Below, piece by piece: positions 35,399 to 44,986 of a DNA stretch of 64,000 nt; positions within the stretch are counted from its first letter, which is position 1, and each line of letters starts with the position of its first letter. Below the pieces are notes generated by a model. It was not told the origin of the DNA, did no database searches, and worked only from the letters and a program-made list of their open reading frames with translations. The DNA lies in contig OZ246008.1 in the NCBI GenBank assembly GCA_965230525.1, positions 2,914,001-2,978,000 on the forward strand. Direction: 5' to 3'. The position numbers and the translations under genes were made by a program. The DNA comes from GCA-002733465 sp965230525 (GTDB lineage Bacteria; Pseudomonadota; Gammaproteobacteria; Enterobacterales; Kangiellaceae).

Positions 35399-37447
35399 AT
35401 GACCAACCAATCGAGCCCAACATCGCCCGCGGCGTTTCCCGAACTTTTTAAACCGCTAAAAATACATAATCATCAAATCGCTAACCGCGCCATTATGGGC
35501 TCAATGCATACAGGATTGGAGGAGAAATGGGGTGGATTCAAGCGCTTAGCGCAATATTACAAAGAGCGCGCAGAAGGCGGGGTAGGGTTAATTGTGACTG
35601 GTGGGATTTCACCTAATTTGGCGGGCAGGGTAGCACCGTTTGGTTGCCAATTGAGCTTTCCTTGGCAAGTCGCTAAACATAAAAAGGTAACCAAAGCAGT
35701 TCATCAAGCCAATGGCAAAATCGTTATGCAAATATTACACACTGGGCGCTACGGCTATCATCCTTTTGCGGTAGCGCCTTCGGCGATAAAGTCGCCAATT
35801 AGTCCGTTTAGACCAAAAGCGCTTTCAGAAAAAGGTATATTGAAGACCATTAATGATTTTGCCAATTGTGCCAAGCTTGCTAAAAAAGCGGGTTATGATG
35901 GGGTCGAGATCATGGGCTCAGAAGGCTATTTGATTAATCAATTTATTGTCAGCAAAACCAACAAACGAACCGATAAATGGGGTGGCGAATTCGCAAATCG
36001 GATCCGCTTTCCAATTGAGATCGTTAAGGCGGTGCGTGAAAGTACCGACGAGAACTTCATAATTATCTACCGGTTATCAATGTTGGATCTTGTTGAAAAA
36101 GGCAGTAGTTGGGAAGAGGTTGTCGAACTCGGTCAGCAGATCGAAAAGGCGGGAGCATCAATTATTAACACTGGAATCGGCTGGCATGAAGCGCGAATCC
36201 CCACTATTGTCACATCGGTTCCTCGTGCCAATTTTACCTGGGTCACTGAGAAAATCAGACAGCACATCAAGATTCCGTTAATCACGACCAATCGAATTAA
36301 TACGCCTGAAGTGGCCGAAAAAGTGCTAGCCGACGGGCATGCTGACATGGTGTCAATGGCGAGACCTTTTTTAGCCGATCCTGACTTTATGAATAAAGCC
36401 AAAGATAACCGCTCTCAATTTATCAATACTTGTATTGCGTGTAACCAGGCTTGTTTAGACCATGCATTTGAAAATAAATTGGTTAGCTGTCTTGTAAACC
36501 CTCGCGCTTGTGATGAGACCAATCTTAATTTTTCAAAGGTGAGCAAACCAAAATCAATCGGCGTAGTAGGCGCTGGGCCAGCAGGAATGGCGTTTGCGAT
36601 GTACGCGGCTGAACGAGGCCATAGTGTCACACTGTTTGATAGCGATGACAAAATCGGCGGGCAGCTGAATATCGCAAACCAAGTGCCCGGGAAGGAAGAA
36701 TTCTTCGAAACCCTCCGCTATTTTGAAAATATGTTAGCGCATCATAAAGTGACGATTAAATTAAACACGCGAGTTAGTTTACAGCAACTCCAGCAACACT
36801 CATTTGATGAACTGGTATTAGCGACCGGCATTTATCCTCGTACCCCGCAGCTTGAAGGCGTTGAGCACCCTAAAGTACTTTCTTATATTGATGTTCTAAA
36901 AAACAAGAAACCAGTGGGACAATCGGTTGCCATTATCGGCGCGGGCGGAATTGGCTTTGATGTCGCTGAGTTTTTAACTCATGCGCGCTCGTTGGCAGTG
37001 GACCCGGAAGCCTGGAATAAAGAGTGGGGAGTCGATAAAACCTACCAAAATCGGGGCGGCTTGGCGCAAAAAGTTGAAGTAGAACCTTCACCAAGAAAAG
37101 TTTATCTATTGCAAAGAAAAGCGTCGAAAGTGGGGGCTGGCTTAGGTAAGACTTCTGGTTGGACACATCGATTAAGTCTTAAACATAAGAAAGTGAAAAT
37201 GCTTAATGATGTAGAGTACCTAAAAATTGATGATCAGGGCTTACATATTAATTTATCGGGCAAACCAACCTGCCTCGAAGTAGACAATGTGGTTCTTTGC
37301 GCAGGGCAAGTGTCTAATACCGACTTGTATGAACAAGCGAAGGGGTTGTTCGATCGCGTTCATCTAATTGGTGGAGCGGATGTTGCCTCCGAACTCGACG
37401 CAAAACGTGCCATTCGCCAAGGCGCAATTCTAGCATCTCAAATCTAA
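35399..37447 (+). CDS. fadH: NADPH-dependent 2,4-dienoyl-CoA reductase
   Basis: 682 residues with the three domains: old-yellow-enzyme barrel (1-330; PLKIHNHQIANRAIMGSMHT, EIMGSEGYLINQF), the 4Fe-4S cluster cysteines in CIACNQACLDHAFENKLVSC and the next CDET, and FAD- and NADPH-binding folds (IGVVGAGPAGMAFAMYAAE; VAIIGAGGIGFDVAEFL). It reduces the 2,4-dienoyl-CoA formed in oxidation of unsaturated fatty acids with double bonds at even positions. The E. coli protein is 672 residues. It stands alone; promoter is in the 229 bases between it and the divergent sppA. Confidence 0.95.
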   Translation: MTNQSSPTSPAAFPELFKPLKIHNHQIANRAIMGSMHTGLEEKWGGFKRLAQYYKERAEGGVGLIVTGGISPNLAGRVAPFGCQLSFPWQVAKHKKVTKAVHQANGKIVMQILHTGRYGYHPFAVAPSAIKSPISPFRPKALSEKGILKTINDFANCAKLAKKAGYDGVEIMGSEGYLINQFIVSKTNKRTDKWGGEFANRIRFPIEIVKAVRESTDENFIIIYRLSMLDLVEKGSSWEEVVELGQQIEKAGASIINTGIGWHEARIPTIVTSVPRANFTWVTEKIRQHIKIPLITTNRINTPEVAEKVLADGHADMVSMARPFLADPDFMNKAKDNRSQFINTCIACNQACLDHAFENKLVSCLVNPRACDETNLNFSKVSKPKSIGVVGAGPAGMAFAMYAAERGHSVTLFDSDDKIGGQLNIANQVPGKEEFFETLRYFENMLAHHKVTIKLNTRVSLQQLQQHSFDELVLATGIYPRTPQLEGVEHPKVLSYIDVLKNKKPVGQSVAIIGAGGIGFDVAEFLTHARSLAVDPEAWNKEWGVDKTYQNRGGLAQKVEVEPSPRKVYLLQRKASKVGAGLGKTSGWTHRLSLKHKKVKMLNDVEYLKIDDQGLHINLSGKPTCLEVDNVVLCAGQVSNTDLYEQAKGLFDRVHLIGGADVASELDAKRAIRQGAILASQI

Positions 37448-37679
37448 ATGCTTTTTTAATTTAAGATGAAATATATATACAAATCAAAAAGTTAGATCTA
37501 TGTGGTGGAGTCGTTTTCTGCTTTTTTTAATGGATAAATAGTCTAAAAACATAAGGTTTTAAACAGATTCAATTTTTATTAACTATTTCACGGTCAAAAT
37601 TTTGATAGCTGCTATATTTATTGTAGACATGAGAAGACGGTGATTGTGCCGTTTAGATGCAGTTGTTTGGAGTGTATAA

Positions 37680-38027
37680 ATGCTGTTGCACAGAGGCTTT
37701 ATTGGTAAAATTGAATTTGATGATCGTCGTTCGATATTGACTGGCGAGGTGTTGAATTCGCTCGACTTGCTCGAGTTCGATGGTCGTACCGCAGAAGAAA
37801 TCAAACAAAATTTTATAAAGTGTGTCGATGACTATTGCTTGATTCATCAAGAGCACAGCGGCGAAGACACCGTGCCGTTTATTGGCAACTATAATATAAG
37901 CTTAGCAGCGGATAAGCAAACAATGGTGATGCAGGCTGCCAAACAAGAAGGCTCGAGTATGGAAATTTGGCTAAACCGTCGAATTAACGAATACTTGGGC
38001 GAATATTTCCGCGAGAATGTAGCTTAA
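37680..38027 (+). CDS. HicB-family antitoxin-like protein (no HicA partner)
   Basis: 115 residues. The N-terminal beta-rich part with GFIGKIEFDD and RSILTGEV, then FDGRTAEEIKQNFIKCVDDY, and the C-terminal ribbon-helix-helix region (FIGNYNISLAADKQTM, AAKQEGSSMEIWLNRRINEY) give the full HicB architecture. Antitoxins of this family bind the HicA mRNA-cutting toxin and repress their operon. No hicA-like gene of 60-80 codons lies upstream or downstream within 230 bases. It may be an orphan regulator or have lost its toxin. Confidence 0.8.
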   Translation: MLLHRGFIGKIEFDDRRSILTGEVLNSLDLLEFDGRTAEEIKQNFIKCVDDYCLIHQEHSGEDTVPFIGNYNISLAADKQTMVMQAAKQEGSSMEIWLNRRINEYLGEYFRENVA

Positions 38028-38225
38028 TTCTCTTGTTGGTTAGATAGACTTGACCAGCTATTAAAGTTTACCGGCTAAATCGCACAGCGCAACACATTGG
38101 TTGGTTAAAATGAGGCAGAATAGCGGTGCAGCTTAACTAATTTTATCTATCGCGCTAAAAGTGTCGCTAATCGATTCATTTTCTTAGATAATTACCCCTA
38201 AACTTTTTAATCCCTTCGATATTCA

Positions 38226-39173
38226 TTGAACTCTTTCGATAAAGCACAATTTATTAAGATTAGTGCAGATCACCACGGCCAACGGATCGATAACTTTTTG
38301 TTTACGCTGTTAAAAGGTGTACCAAAAAGTCGTGTTTATCGGATCATTAGAAAAGGCGAAGTAAGAGTCAATAAGGGTCGAGTAAAAGCGGAATACAAGC
38401 TTAAGAGCGATGACCTAGTTCGAATCCCGCCGATTAGAGTGGCTGAAAAAACAAACACCCAATCATTCGCTAATCTTGAGCAAATACAACATTTAGAACA
38501 AGCCGTTTTGCTCGAAACCAAACAATTTATGGTTGTCAACAAACCTTCGGGTATAGCCGTACATGGTGGTAGTGGCGTGTCTTATGGCCTAATCGAAGCG
38601 TTTCGAGCGCTTAGACCAAAGGAAAAGTTTTTAGAGTTGGTTCATAGGTTAGACCGGGATACATCAGGTTGTATTTTAATTGCCAAGCGGCGAACATTTT
38701 TAATTCATTTTCAAAACCAATTGCGTCATCGCAAAATGAATAAAGAATACTTAGCCGTGGTTTCGGGCAAATGGCCACCTAAGCAAAAGCGAGTTAACGC
38801 CGCACTAAAAAAAATCGATCGTCCATCCGGCGAAAGAAGCGTCATTGTCGACCCGCAAGGCAAACCCAGTGAAACTCACTTTCAATTGATCCAGGCAATG
38901 GGAGATTACAGCTTAGTACTCGCGAAGCCGATAACCGGAAGAACACACCAAATTAGAGTGCATGCTCGACACTGTTTTTGCCCATTGTTAGGTGATCAAA
39001 AGTATAGTGACCTTGAGCATGATCAAAAGGTTCTGCAACAACTTAAACTTAAAACGTTTTTATTGCATGCGGCAAAGTTAACTTTTAATTTACCTGATGA
39101 TGAGCAACCTATTAGTGTCGAGGCGCCCATGCCTAACGTGATGCAACGAGCCATTAAACAACTTTCAAATTAG
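38226..39173 (+). CDS. rluC: 23S rRNA pseudouridine synthase RluC
   Basis: 315 residues. S4 domain first (GQRIDNFLFTLLKGVPKSRV, RKGEVRVNKGRVKAEYKL), then the RluA-type catalytic domain with the nucleophilic Asp in LVHRLDRDTSGCILIA and the later PITGRTHQIRVHA. It modifies uridines 955, 2504 and 2580 of 23S rRNA in E. coli. The only start matching the family N-terminus is TTG 38226, without a strong ribosome-binding site. A HAD-phosphatase follows after nine bases; this rluC-HAD pair is common in gammaproteobacteria. Confidence 0.93.
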   Translation: MNSFDKAQFIKISADHHGQRIDNFLFTLLKGVPKSRVYRIIRKGEVRVNKGRVKAEYKLKSDDLVRIPPIRVAEKTNTQSFANLEQIQHLEQAVLLETKQFMVVNKPSGIAVHGGSGVSYGLIEAFRALRPKEKFLELVHRLDRDTSGCILIAKRRTFLIHFQNQLRHRKMNKEYLAVVSGKWPPKQKRVNAALKKIDRPSGERSVIVDPQGKPSETHFQLIQAMGDYSLVLAKPITGRTHQIRVHARHCFCPLLGDQKYSDLEHDQKVLQQLKLKTFLLHAAKLTFNLPDDEQPISVEAPMPNVMQRAIKQLSN

Positions 39174-39182
39174 TAAATAAAT

Positions 39183-39836
39183 ATGACCAAGCAATACCAG
39201 TTTGTTATTTTTGATTGGGACGGTACCTTAATGGATTCAACCGCCCGCATTATTTCAAGTATGCAACGGGCTGCGGAGTTGGTGGGCTTGCCAAAACCGT
39301 CTGCGGAGCAAGTTAAAAGTACAATTGGCTTAAGTATGCAAGCGGTAATTTCTCAGTTGTTTCCATCAGCCGATAACCAAGAGCGTCTGTTGATTCGTGA
39401 TACCTACCGGATTGAATATGTACAAAAAGACACTACCCCATCACCTTTATTTGAAGGTGCGCTACCGCTGATCCATTGGCTTCATCAACAGCAAATTAAA
39501 ACTGCGATAGCCACGGGAAAAGCACGTGCTGGATTAACTAGAGCACTGCGCTCGGTGGGACTTGAGAACTTTTTCGAGTATTCGATTTGCGCCGACGAGG
39601 CAACCTCAAAACCACATCCAGACATGGTGTTACGATTACTCGAACAAACTCAAAATATACCAGAGGAAACCATTGTTATCGGCGATAGCGTGCACGACAT
39701 TCAAATGGCGCATGCAGCCAAGGTGGACGCGATAGGAGTCACCACGGGGGCGTGCTCTTATCAAGAGCTGGAAAAGTTACAACCGAAAGGCATCATCCAA
39801 CAACTATCTCAGCTAAAATCGTTTATTGGAAACTAA
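39183..39836 (+). CDS. HAD-IA family phosphatase (Gph-like)
   Basis: 217 residues. Motif I FDWDGTLMDST gives the nucleophile Asp, motif II (KTAIATGKARAGL) the Thr/Ser, motif III (SKPHPDMVLRLL) the Lys, and motif IV GDSVHDIQMAHAA the acidic pair. The closest well-known relatives are phosphoglycolate phosphatase-like enzymes. The substrate is not fixed by sequence. It is translated from the transcript of rluC, and the following DMT gene overlaps or nearly overlaps its stop. Confidence 0.87.
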   Translation: MTKQYQFVIFDWDGTLMDSTARIISSMQRAAELVGLPKPSAEQVKSTIGLSMQAVISQLFPSADNQERLLIRDTYRIEYVQKDTTPSPLFEGALPLIHWLHQQQIKTAIATGKARAGLTRALRSVGLENFFEYSICADEATSKPHPDMVLRLLEQTQNIPEETIVIGDSVHDIQMAHAAKVDAIGVTTGACSYQELEKLQPKGIIQQLSQLKSFIGN

Positions 39837-39882
39837 TGAACTCTATCTTTCTCAAACAATTAACGCTCAACAGATACTGCCG

Positions 39883-40791
39883 ATGACTCACCGCACGCGT
39901 GCCAGTATCAAACTATGTGTTGCGATGATTGCGATATCATTTGTGATTACTTTGGCTAAAAAGTCCCTAGTTGAAGTGCCTTTTTTTAGTTTTATTTGGT
40001 TGCAGATGGTGTTTGCAATTATCGCCATGTTGTTCTATTGCAAAGTAATAGCTAGACAGTCGCTCAGTCCAAAGCTAGAGCGTAAAGTTTGGTTAATGTT
40101 AATTGGGATCGGCTTATTAAATTATTGTATTGTGCGTTTTCTTTTTATATTTTCTTTGGAACTACTACCGGTCACCACTCATGCTTATTTGATGAACTTT
40201 GTCGGAATTGTGACCATGATTTTAAGTGCTATATTGCTCAAGGAGTCGCCCCGTATTTTGCAAGTTGTGGGCGCGTCTATCGCTATCTATGGTCTTTGGA
40301 TTTTCTTTTATGAAAAACCGAAAGGCGGTGAACTCCTCGGTATTGTCAGCATATCTGCCGCAGTGATTTGTTTGGCGCTGACCAATATACTCATCCGCCA
40401 ATTACAATTGATTAAAGAGAGTCAACTTAGCCATATACAAATTGCCACGGCGTCGGTTTGTATTGGAGGAGGGCCATTGGTTATTGCAGGCGTTATGTTT
40501 GATTTTCCTTTGGTCGAGCTTAGTACTGAAAATTGGGCCATTATAGCGTTAAACGGGGTTATCGCTAATGCGTTAGCAATGACTGTTTTTAGTCAAGTGA
40601 TGCAGTATTTAAAGGCATACGAAGCGAGTTTAATCGCAATGTCAGGGATCGTTTTTACCGCGTTATTTGCTATGCCAATATTAGGTGACTATTTAAACGT
40701 GACTGAAATTATTGGTATTTCATTTATGATCATTGGTATCGTTTTAGTGCAATACCAATATCGCGAAGTCGACACCAAAAAACTACCCTGA
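39883..40791 (+). CDS. DMT-superfamily transporter (EamA domains)
   Basis: About 302 residues with ten hydrophobic segments in two EamA repeats (first from SIKLCVAMIAISFVITLAK, second from GIVSISAAVICLALTNILI, ending GISFMIIGIVLVQYQY). It is a small-solute or drug/metabolite exporter of the inner membrane, ligand unknown. The ATG at 39883 begins just before helix 1; a TTG at 39826 would add 19 residues and overlap the HAD gene by 11 bases. Converges with maf, three bases apart. Confidence 0.82.
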   Translation: MTHRTRASIKLCVAMIAISFVITLAKKSLVEVPFFSFIWLQMVFAIIAMLFYCKVIARQSLSPKLERKVWLMLIGIGLLNYCIVRFLFIFSLELLPVTTHAYLMNFVGIVTMILSAILLKESPRILQVVGASIAIYGLWIFFYEKPKGGELLGIVSISAAVICLALTNILIRQLQLIKESQLSHIQIATASVCIGGGPLVIAGVMFDFPLVELSTENWAIIALNGVIANALAMTVFSQVMQYLKAYEASLIAMSGIVFTALFAMPILGDYLNVTEIIGISFMIIGIVLVQYQYREVDTKKLP

Positions 40792-40794
40792 AAT

Positions 40795-41370
40795 CTATGC
40801 TAAAAGCCCAACAGCTCTCAGCAAATTACATACTTTGATGAGGGGTAATCCTTCCAAACTGGTTGGGTCGTCGGATATAACTGATTCAAATAAACTAACT
40901 CCGAATTTTTCTACCTTAAAGCTTCCGGCACAATCAAAAGGTTGATCGATTGAAAGATACTCAGTGATTTGTTTTTCAGTCAGTGTTCGAAAATTAACGG
41001 TTACCAACGAATATTCATAATTAGTAATTTTTTGTTGTTGGTGAAGCAATGCTATCCCTGTTATAAATTGTACACATTGACCCGAAAATTCTTTTAGCTG
41101 TTTAAAAGCGTTTTCGAAGCTATGGGGCTTACCAATCATTTGACTTTTGAATACAGCCACTTGATCTGAACCTAGAATAAATCGATCGGGATATTGCTTG
41201 GCGACTTCTTGCGCTTTTTCTATTGAAAGTCGTTTGACTAAGTTTTCTGCTGATTCACCTGCTTGAATTGATTCATCGATTTCGGACGAACAGCAATCAA
41301 AATCGAGGGGTAATCGAGAGAGTAATGCTTTACGATATTTTGATGAGGAAGCTAAAATAAGTTGCGCCAT
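40795..41370 (-). CDS. yceF: Maf-like nucleotide pyrophosphatase, YceF type
   Basis: 191 residues. The start LILASSSKYRKALLSRLPL and the motifs FDCCSSEIDES and FILGSDQVAVF are those of Maf proteins; the YceF branch removes m7GTP from the pool as a house-cleaning enzyme. In many gammaproteobacteria yceF adjoins rluC and yceD-rpmF-plsX; here it is inverted with an ABC gene. Its start codon follows directly on the ABC transporter stop, so they share a transcript. Confidence 0.9.
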   Translation of the reverse strand: MAQLILASSSKYRKALLSRLPLDFDCCSSEIDESIQAGESAENLVKRLSIEKAQEVAKQYPDRFILGSDQVAVFKSQMIGKPHSFENAFKQLKEFSGQCVQFITGIALLHQQQKITNYEYSLVTVNFRTLTEKQITEYLSIDQPFDCAGSFKVEKFGVSLFESVISDDPTSLEGLPLIKVCNLLRAVGLLA

Positions 41371-43188
41371 TTATTTTTGCTCTTTCTGTTGTGCAAGCCA
41401 AAGTTGCTGATATTTCCCCGCTTGAGCCAGCAGCGTTTGATGATCACCTTTTTCGATGATTTTTCCGTTGTCAAAAACTAATATTTGGTCGGCATTAACC
41501 ACCGTTGAAAGTCGATGTGCGATGACCAAGCTTGTGGTTGATTTAGCAAGCTCATTAATTGATTGCAGTATGTTTTTCTCGGAGTGACTATCGAGTGACG
41601 ATGTTGCTTCATCAAATACCAATATTGGCGGATTCTTTAAAATCGTTCGAGCAATTGCGACCCGCTGTTTTTCCCCTCCGGATAACTTTAGCCCGCGTTC
41701 ACCGACCATGGTTTGATCGCCGTCGGGTAGTTGCTTAATAAAGTCACTAAGGTGAGCCATTTTTATTGCCTGTTGAATTTCTTCGTACGTTGCAGACGGT
41801 CGTCCATATCGAATATTTTCGAGGATCGTATCATTAAATAACACGGTGTCTTGTGGTACGATTCCAATTGCCGTGCGCAAAGAATGTTGAGTGATATCAG
41901 CAATATTGTGGTCGTCAATCGTTATCACGCCGCTACTCGGGTCATAGAATCGAAATAGCATTTTAATGGTGGTTGATTTTCCAGAACCGCTTGCCCCCAC
42001 AAGCGCAACCGTTTCACCTGAATGTGCGGTAAAACTGATATCCTTAAGAATCGGCCGGTCATTAGAATAGGCAAAATTAACCTGCTTAAATTCAATAACA
42101 CCTTTACTAATTTCTAAATCTACCGCATTTTCTCGGTCGTTGATTTTGGGTTTAACCGCCAACAACCCAAACATCTGCTCTATATTAATTAGCGACATTT
42201 TAATTTCTCGGTAGACAAACCCTAAGAAGTTAAGTGGAATAAATATTCCCATCATAAGGCCATTGATGGTGACGAAATTTCCTGGGGTTAGTTGGCCAGC
42301 TTGCACATCAATGGCCGCTAAATACATCATGCTTGTCATGGATACGCTGATTATCAACGCTTGTCCTGCATTCAACGCAAATAATGATAATCTATTTTGG
42401 CGTCGTGCTTTTTCCCAATTGGCTAAGTCTTGGTCATACCGTTCAGCTTCAAAGGATTCATTGGTGTAATATTTAACGGTTTCATAATTCAGCAGACTGT
42501 CAATGGCGCGGCTATTACTGTCAGAGTCTGCCTTGTTGGCGGCTCTTAAAAACTGATTGCGCCAGTTAGTGACTTTTACTGAGAAAACTATATAAGCAAT
42601 AATAGAGATCAAAGTGACAATGGCATACTTTGCGCCAAATTTACTATAGAAGATGCCCATTACCATCAAGATTTCAAACAGTGTTGGAAGTATGTTAAAG
42701 ATCATAAAACGCATTAAAAAGCTGATACCACTAACGCCGCGTTCAATGTCTCTTGATAATCCGCCGGTCTTGCGGTCAAGGTGAAAGTCGAGGTCTAAAT
42801 TGTGTAAGTGCCTAAACACTTTATAGCCAACTCGGCGCATCGCTCTTTCAGTCACTCTTCCGAATATCGTATCCCTAATTTCACCAAACAAAACGCTGGC
42901 AAAACGAAGCAGTCCATACAGCAAAACCAAAGAGGCTGGGAGCAAAAACCAAAGCTGAGTAAAAATTGATTGTTCTTGAGGCTCGGGGGCTGTAGCGGAT
43001 TCGCTATTCATACCATCAACAATTTGGCCTAATAACAAGGGCAGGGCAATGCTCGCAAGCTTGGCAGCAATCAAAAACAAAAATGCAATTAAGATTCGCC
43101 CCTTAAACTCGGCTAAGTAGGGTAAAAGGTAGGCTATGGAGCGCCAGTTTTCGGTTTGATTGGCGTTGGTGGTATTTTGAGACCGCAT
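41371..43188 (-). CDS. Atm1/HMT1-type ABC exporter (fused permease and ATPase)
   Basis: 605 residues. Six-helix membrane domain (about 25-320), then nucleotide-binding domain with Walker A VGASGSGKSTTIKML, Q-loop GIVPQDTVLFNDT, signature LSGGEKQRVAIARTIL, Walker B PPILVFDEATSSLDSHSE and H-loop IAHRLST. The membrane-domain motifs (FRHLHNLDLDFHLDRKTGGL, ERGVSGISFLMRFM) identify the Atm1/ABCB7 group, exporters of glutathione-linked or iron-sulfur-related compounds and heavy-metal conjugates. It is a half-transporter that acts as a homodimer. The gene is upstream of yceF with no gap. Confidence 0.92.
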   Translation of the reverse strand: MRSQNTTNANQTENWRSIAYLLPYLAEFKGRILIAFLFLIAAKLASIALPLLLGQIVDGMNSESATAPEPQEQSIFTQLWFLLPASLVLLYGLLRFASVLFGEIRDTIFGRVTERAMRRVGYKVFRHLHNLDLDFHLDRKTGGLSRDIERGVSGISFLMRFMIFNILPTLFEILMVMGIFYSKFGAKYAIVTLISIIAYIVFSVKVTNWRNQFLRAANKADSDSNSRAIDSLLNYETVKYYTNESFEAERYDQDLANWEKARRQNRLSLFALNAGQALIISVSMTSMMYLAAIDVQAGQLTPGNFVTINGLMMGIFIPLNFLGFVYREIKMSLINIEQMFGLLAVKPKINDRENAVDLEISKGVIEFKQVNFAYSNDRPILKDISFTAHSGETVALVGASGSGKSTTIKMLFRFYDPSSGVITIDDHNIADITQHSLRTAIGIVPQDTVLFNDTILENIRYGRPSATYEEIQQAIKMAHLSDFIKQLPDGDQTMVGERGLKLSGGEKQRVAIARTILKNPPILVFDEATSSLDSHSEKNILQSINELAKSTTSLVIAHRLSTVVNADQILVFDNGKIIEKGDHQTLLAQAGKYQQLWLAQQKEQK

Positions 43189-43284
43189 GCTAGCTATTAT
43201 TTTTTGACTTGGCTAATTGGCATTATACGCAATAATTTCTGATAGAATACTGCTCAAATTGATTTAAATAGAAAGCAAGCCAAA

Positions 43285-43635
43285 ATGAGCAGTAGTGATC
43301 GAGAGCGATATGAATTATTTATTGAACATGCCGACCATTTGGAAGTGGTTTGGAATCTAAAAAATGCCGACGGGTTCGCGATTTGCGAATCCAATGAATT
43401 TGAAGATGTTCAAGTGATGCCTTTCTGGTCTGATGAGAAACAGGCACAAAAAGTTTGTACCGATGATTGGAGCGACTATCAACCCAATCCCGTTGATATT
43501 GATGATTTTATAGATGCTTGGTTGCATGGTATGGACGAAGACGGAATCTATGTGGGTGTAAACTGGGATGAGGATCTGCAAGGAGCGGAAGTTGAGCCCG
43601 TTATACTCATTGAAGATTTACTGGGGGAAGAGTGA
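43285..43635 (+). CDS. DUF2750 family protein
   Basis: 116 residues, strongly acidic, no signal. The pattern ERYELFIEHADHLEVVWNLKN, then MPFWSDEKQAQKVC, then IDDFIDAWLHGMDEDGIYVGVNW is that of DUF2750 proteins, a small cytosolic family of unknown function. Its last codons overlap the GTG start of the racemase gene by four bases (GTGA), so translation is probably coupled. Confidence 0.8.
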   Translation: MSSSDRERYELFIEHADHLEVVWNLKNADGFAICESNEFEDVQVMPFWSDEKQAQKVCTDDWSDYQPNPVDIDDFIDAWLHGMDEDGIYVGVNWDEDLQGAEVEPVILIEDLLGEE

Positions 43636-44333
43636 AAACCATCGGGATAATTGGCGGTATGAGCTGGGAAAGCTCGCAGAGCTACTATCGGCTGGTAAAT
43701 ACCTTAGTAAAACAGCGGTTAGGTGGTTTACACTCAGCCAAAGTCATACTAAATAGCCTCGACTTTGCCGAGATTGAAGCGCTGCAAATGGCTGGGGATT
43801 GGGGACAAATGGGTGAGATTCTTACTACGGCAGCGTTAAAACTAGAATTAGCCGGCGCAGAATGTATATTAATTGCCACCAATACTATGCATAAAGTTGC
43901 CGATCAGGTGGCTCAAAATTTAAACATTCCATTACTGCATATCGCCGATGCCACGGGCTTTCAGCTGAAACGGGATGAAATCAGTAAAGTAGCGCTGCTG
44001 GGTACTCGATTTACCATGGAACAACTATTTTACAAAGAAAGGCTGGCTAAAAAGCATGGGATCGAGGTGATAATACCAAATGCCGAAGAACGAGAGTTGG
44101 TCCATAACATCATCTATCAAGAACTGTGTCGCGGCGTAATAGCGCCTAAGTCTAAGTCGATTTATCTCAGCATTGTCGACCGGCTTGCGAAACAAGGCGC
44201 ACAAGCCGTCATATTGGGGTGTACAGAAATTGGATTACTTATCAATCAGGATGACACAAAGGTCAAATTATACGATACCACTGAAATTCACGCTGAATTT
44301 GCGGTTAATTTCGCGCTAGGCCAAGTTTATTAG
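43632..44333 (+). CDS. Aspartate/glutamate racemase family (YgeA-like)
   Basis: 233 residues. N-terminus KTIGIIGGMSWESSQSYYRL is the family stamp. In the first catalytic segment the usual ACNT is IATNTMHK, so Thr replaces Cys; the second catalytic Cys is in VILGCTEIGLL. Thr/Cys is also the pair of the E. coli L-aspartate/glutamate racemase YgeA, so the substitution does not mean loss of activity and points to that branch rather than MurI. GTG start overlaps the DUF2750 stop. Confidence 0.85.
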   Translation: MKTIGIIGGMSWESSQSYYRLVNTLVKQRLGGLHSAKVILNSLDFAEIEALQMAGDWGQMGEILTTAALKLELAGAECILIATNTMHKVADQVAQNLNIPLLHIADATGFQLKRDEISKVALLGTRFTMEQLFYKERLAKKHGIEVIIPNAEERELVHNIIYQELCRGVIAPKSKSIYLSIVDRLAKQGAQAVILGCTEIGLLINQDDTKVKLYDTTEIHAEFAVNFALGQVY

Positions 44334-44390
44334 CCTTTTCAAGCGATTAACTTTGCCTTTTGAAGGACTTTTGGGTAGAATCGCGCGCCT

Positions 44391-44921
44391 ATGACGGAGA
44401 CTGTTGTGAATTCTGAGCTCAAAACCTTTATACAACCTCGAAAACTCGCTAATAAAGAGGGTGAATTAAGGTACAAATGGCAACTGAAAGATTTTACTCG
44501 GTTAGACGGACTTCTCTACTCAAATGAAGGCGAAATTCAAGCGAGTTTGAGTGGTAGACTGGATGATCGAAAACGTTGTCTTGTGGATACGCGAGTTGTT
44601 GCAGATGTGGTTTTAGAGTGTCAAACAAGTTTTGAACCGATAAACCATCAGATTGATACCACGGTTACCTATTGCATGGTAGTGAGTGAAGATCAAATTA
44701 ACGACTTGGATGAGGAGTATGAGCCGTTACTCGTTGAAGATGGTCAGGTCGATATTAAAGAAGTGATTGAGGATGAACTAATTCTCTCAATCCCGTTAAT
44801 CGCTAACAAGGCGAGCGAAGAGTTAGGTGTAAAGCTTTCTTATGGTGATTTACCCAAGGAAGCGGAAGTAAAAAAGAACCCTTTTCAGGTTCTTGAAAAT
44901 GTAAATTTCGAAAAAAATTGA
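44391..44921 (+). CDS. yceD: YceD (DUF177), 23S rRNA accumulation protein
   Basis: 176 residues with the DUF177 core: EGEIQASLSGRLDDRKRCLV, VVLECQTSFEPI and the acidic end block ending EDELILSIPLIA. YceD helps 23S rRNA to accumulate and is encoded just before rpmF in gammaproteobacteria, as here. ATG 44391 lacks a ribosome-binding sequence; a GTG at 44406 has GGAG six bases upstream and is a possible true start. Cys residues of the usual CxxC near LECQ are reduced to one here. Confidence 0.88.
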   Translation: MTETVVNSELKTFIQPRKLANKEGELRYKWQLKDFTRLDGLLYSNEGEIQASLSGRLDDRKRCLVDTRVVADVVLECQTSFEPINHQIDTTVTYCMVVSEDQINDLDEEYEPLLVEDGQVDIKEVIEDELILSIPLIANKASEELGVKLSYGDLPKEAEVKKNPFQVLENVNFEKN

Positions 44922-44986
44922 GTGGTTAAGCCGACTAGGCTTGACCAAATACTGATTCAAAATTGTAAAACTTAGGAGTTATTCCA

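Noticed and set aside
37432..37455. Weak hairpin AGCAT/ATGCT with T-run after fadH
   Set aside because: The five-base stem overlapping the coding end is too weak to call a terminator.
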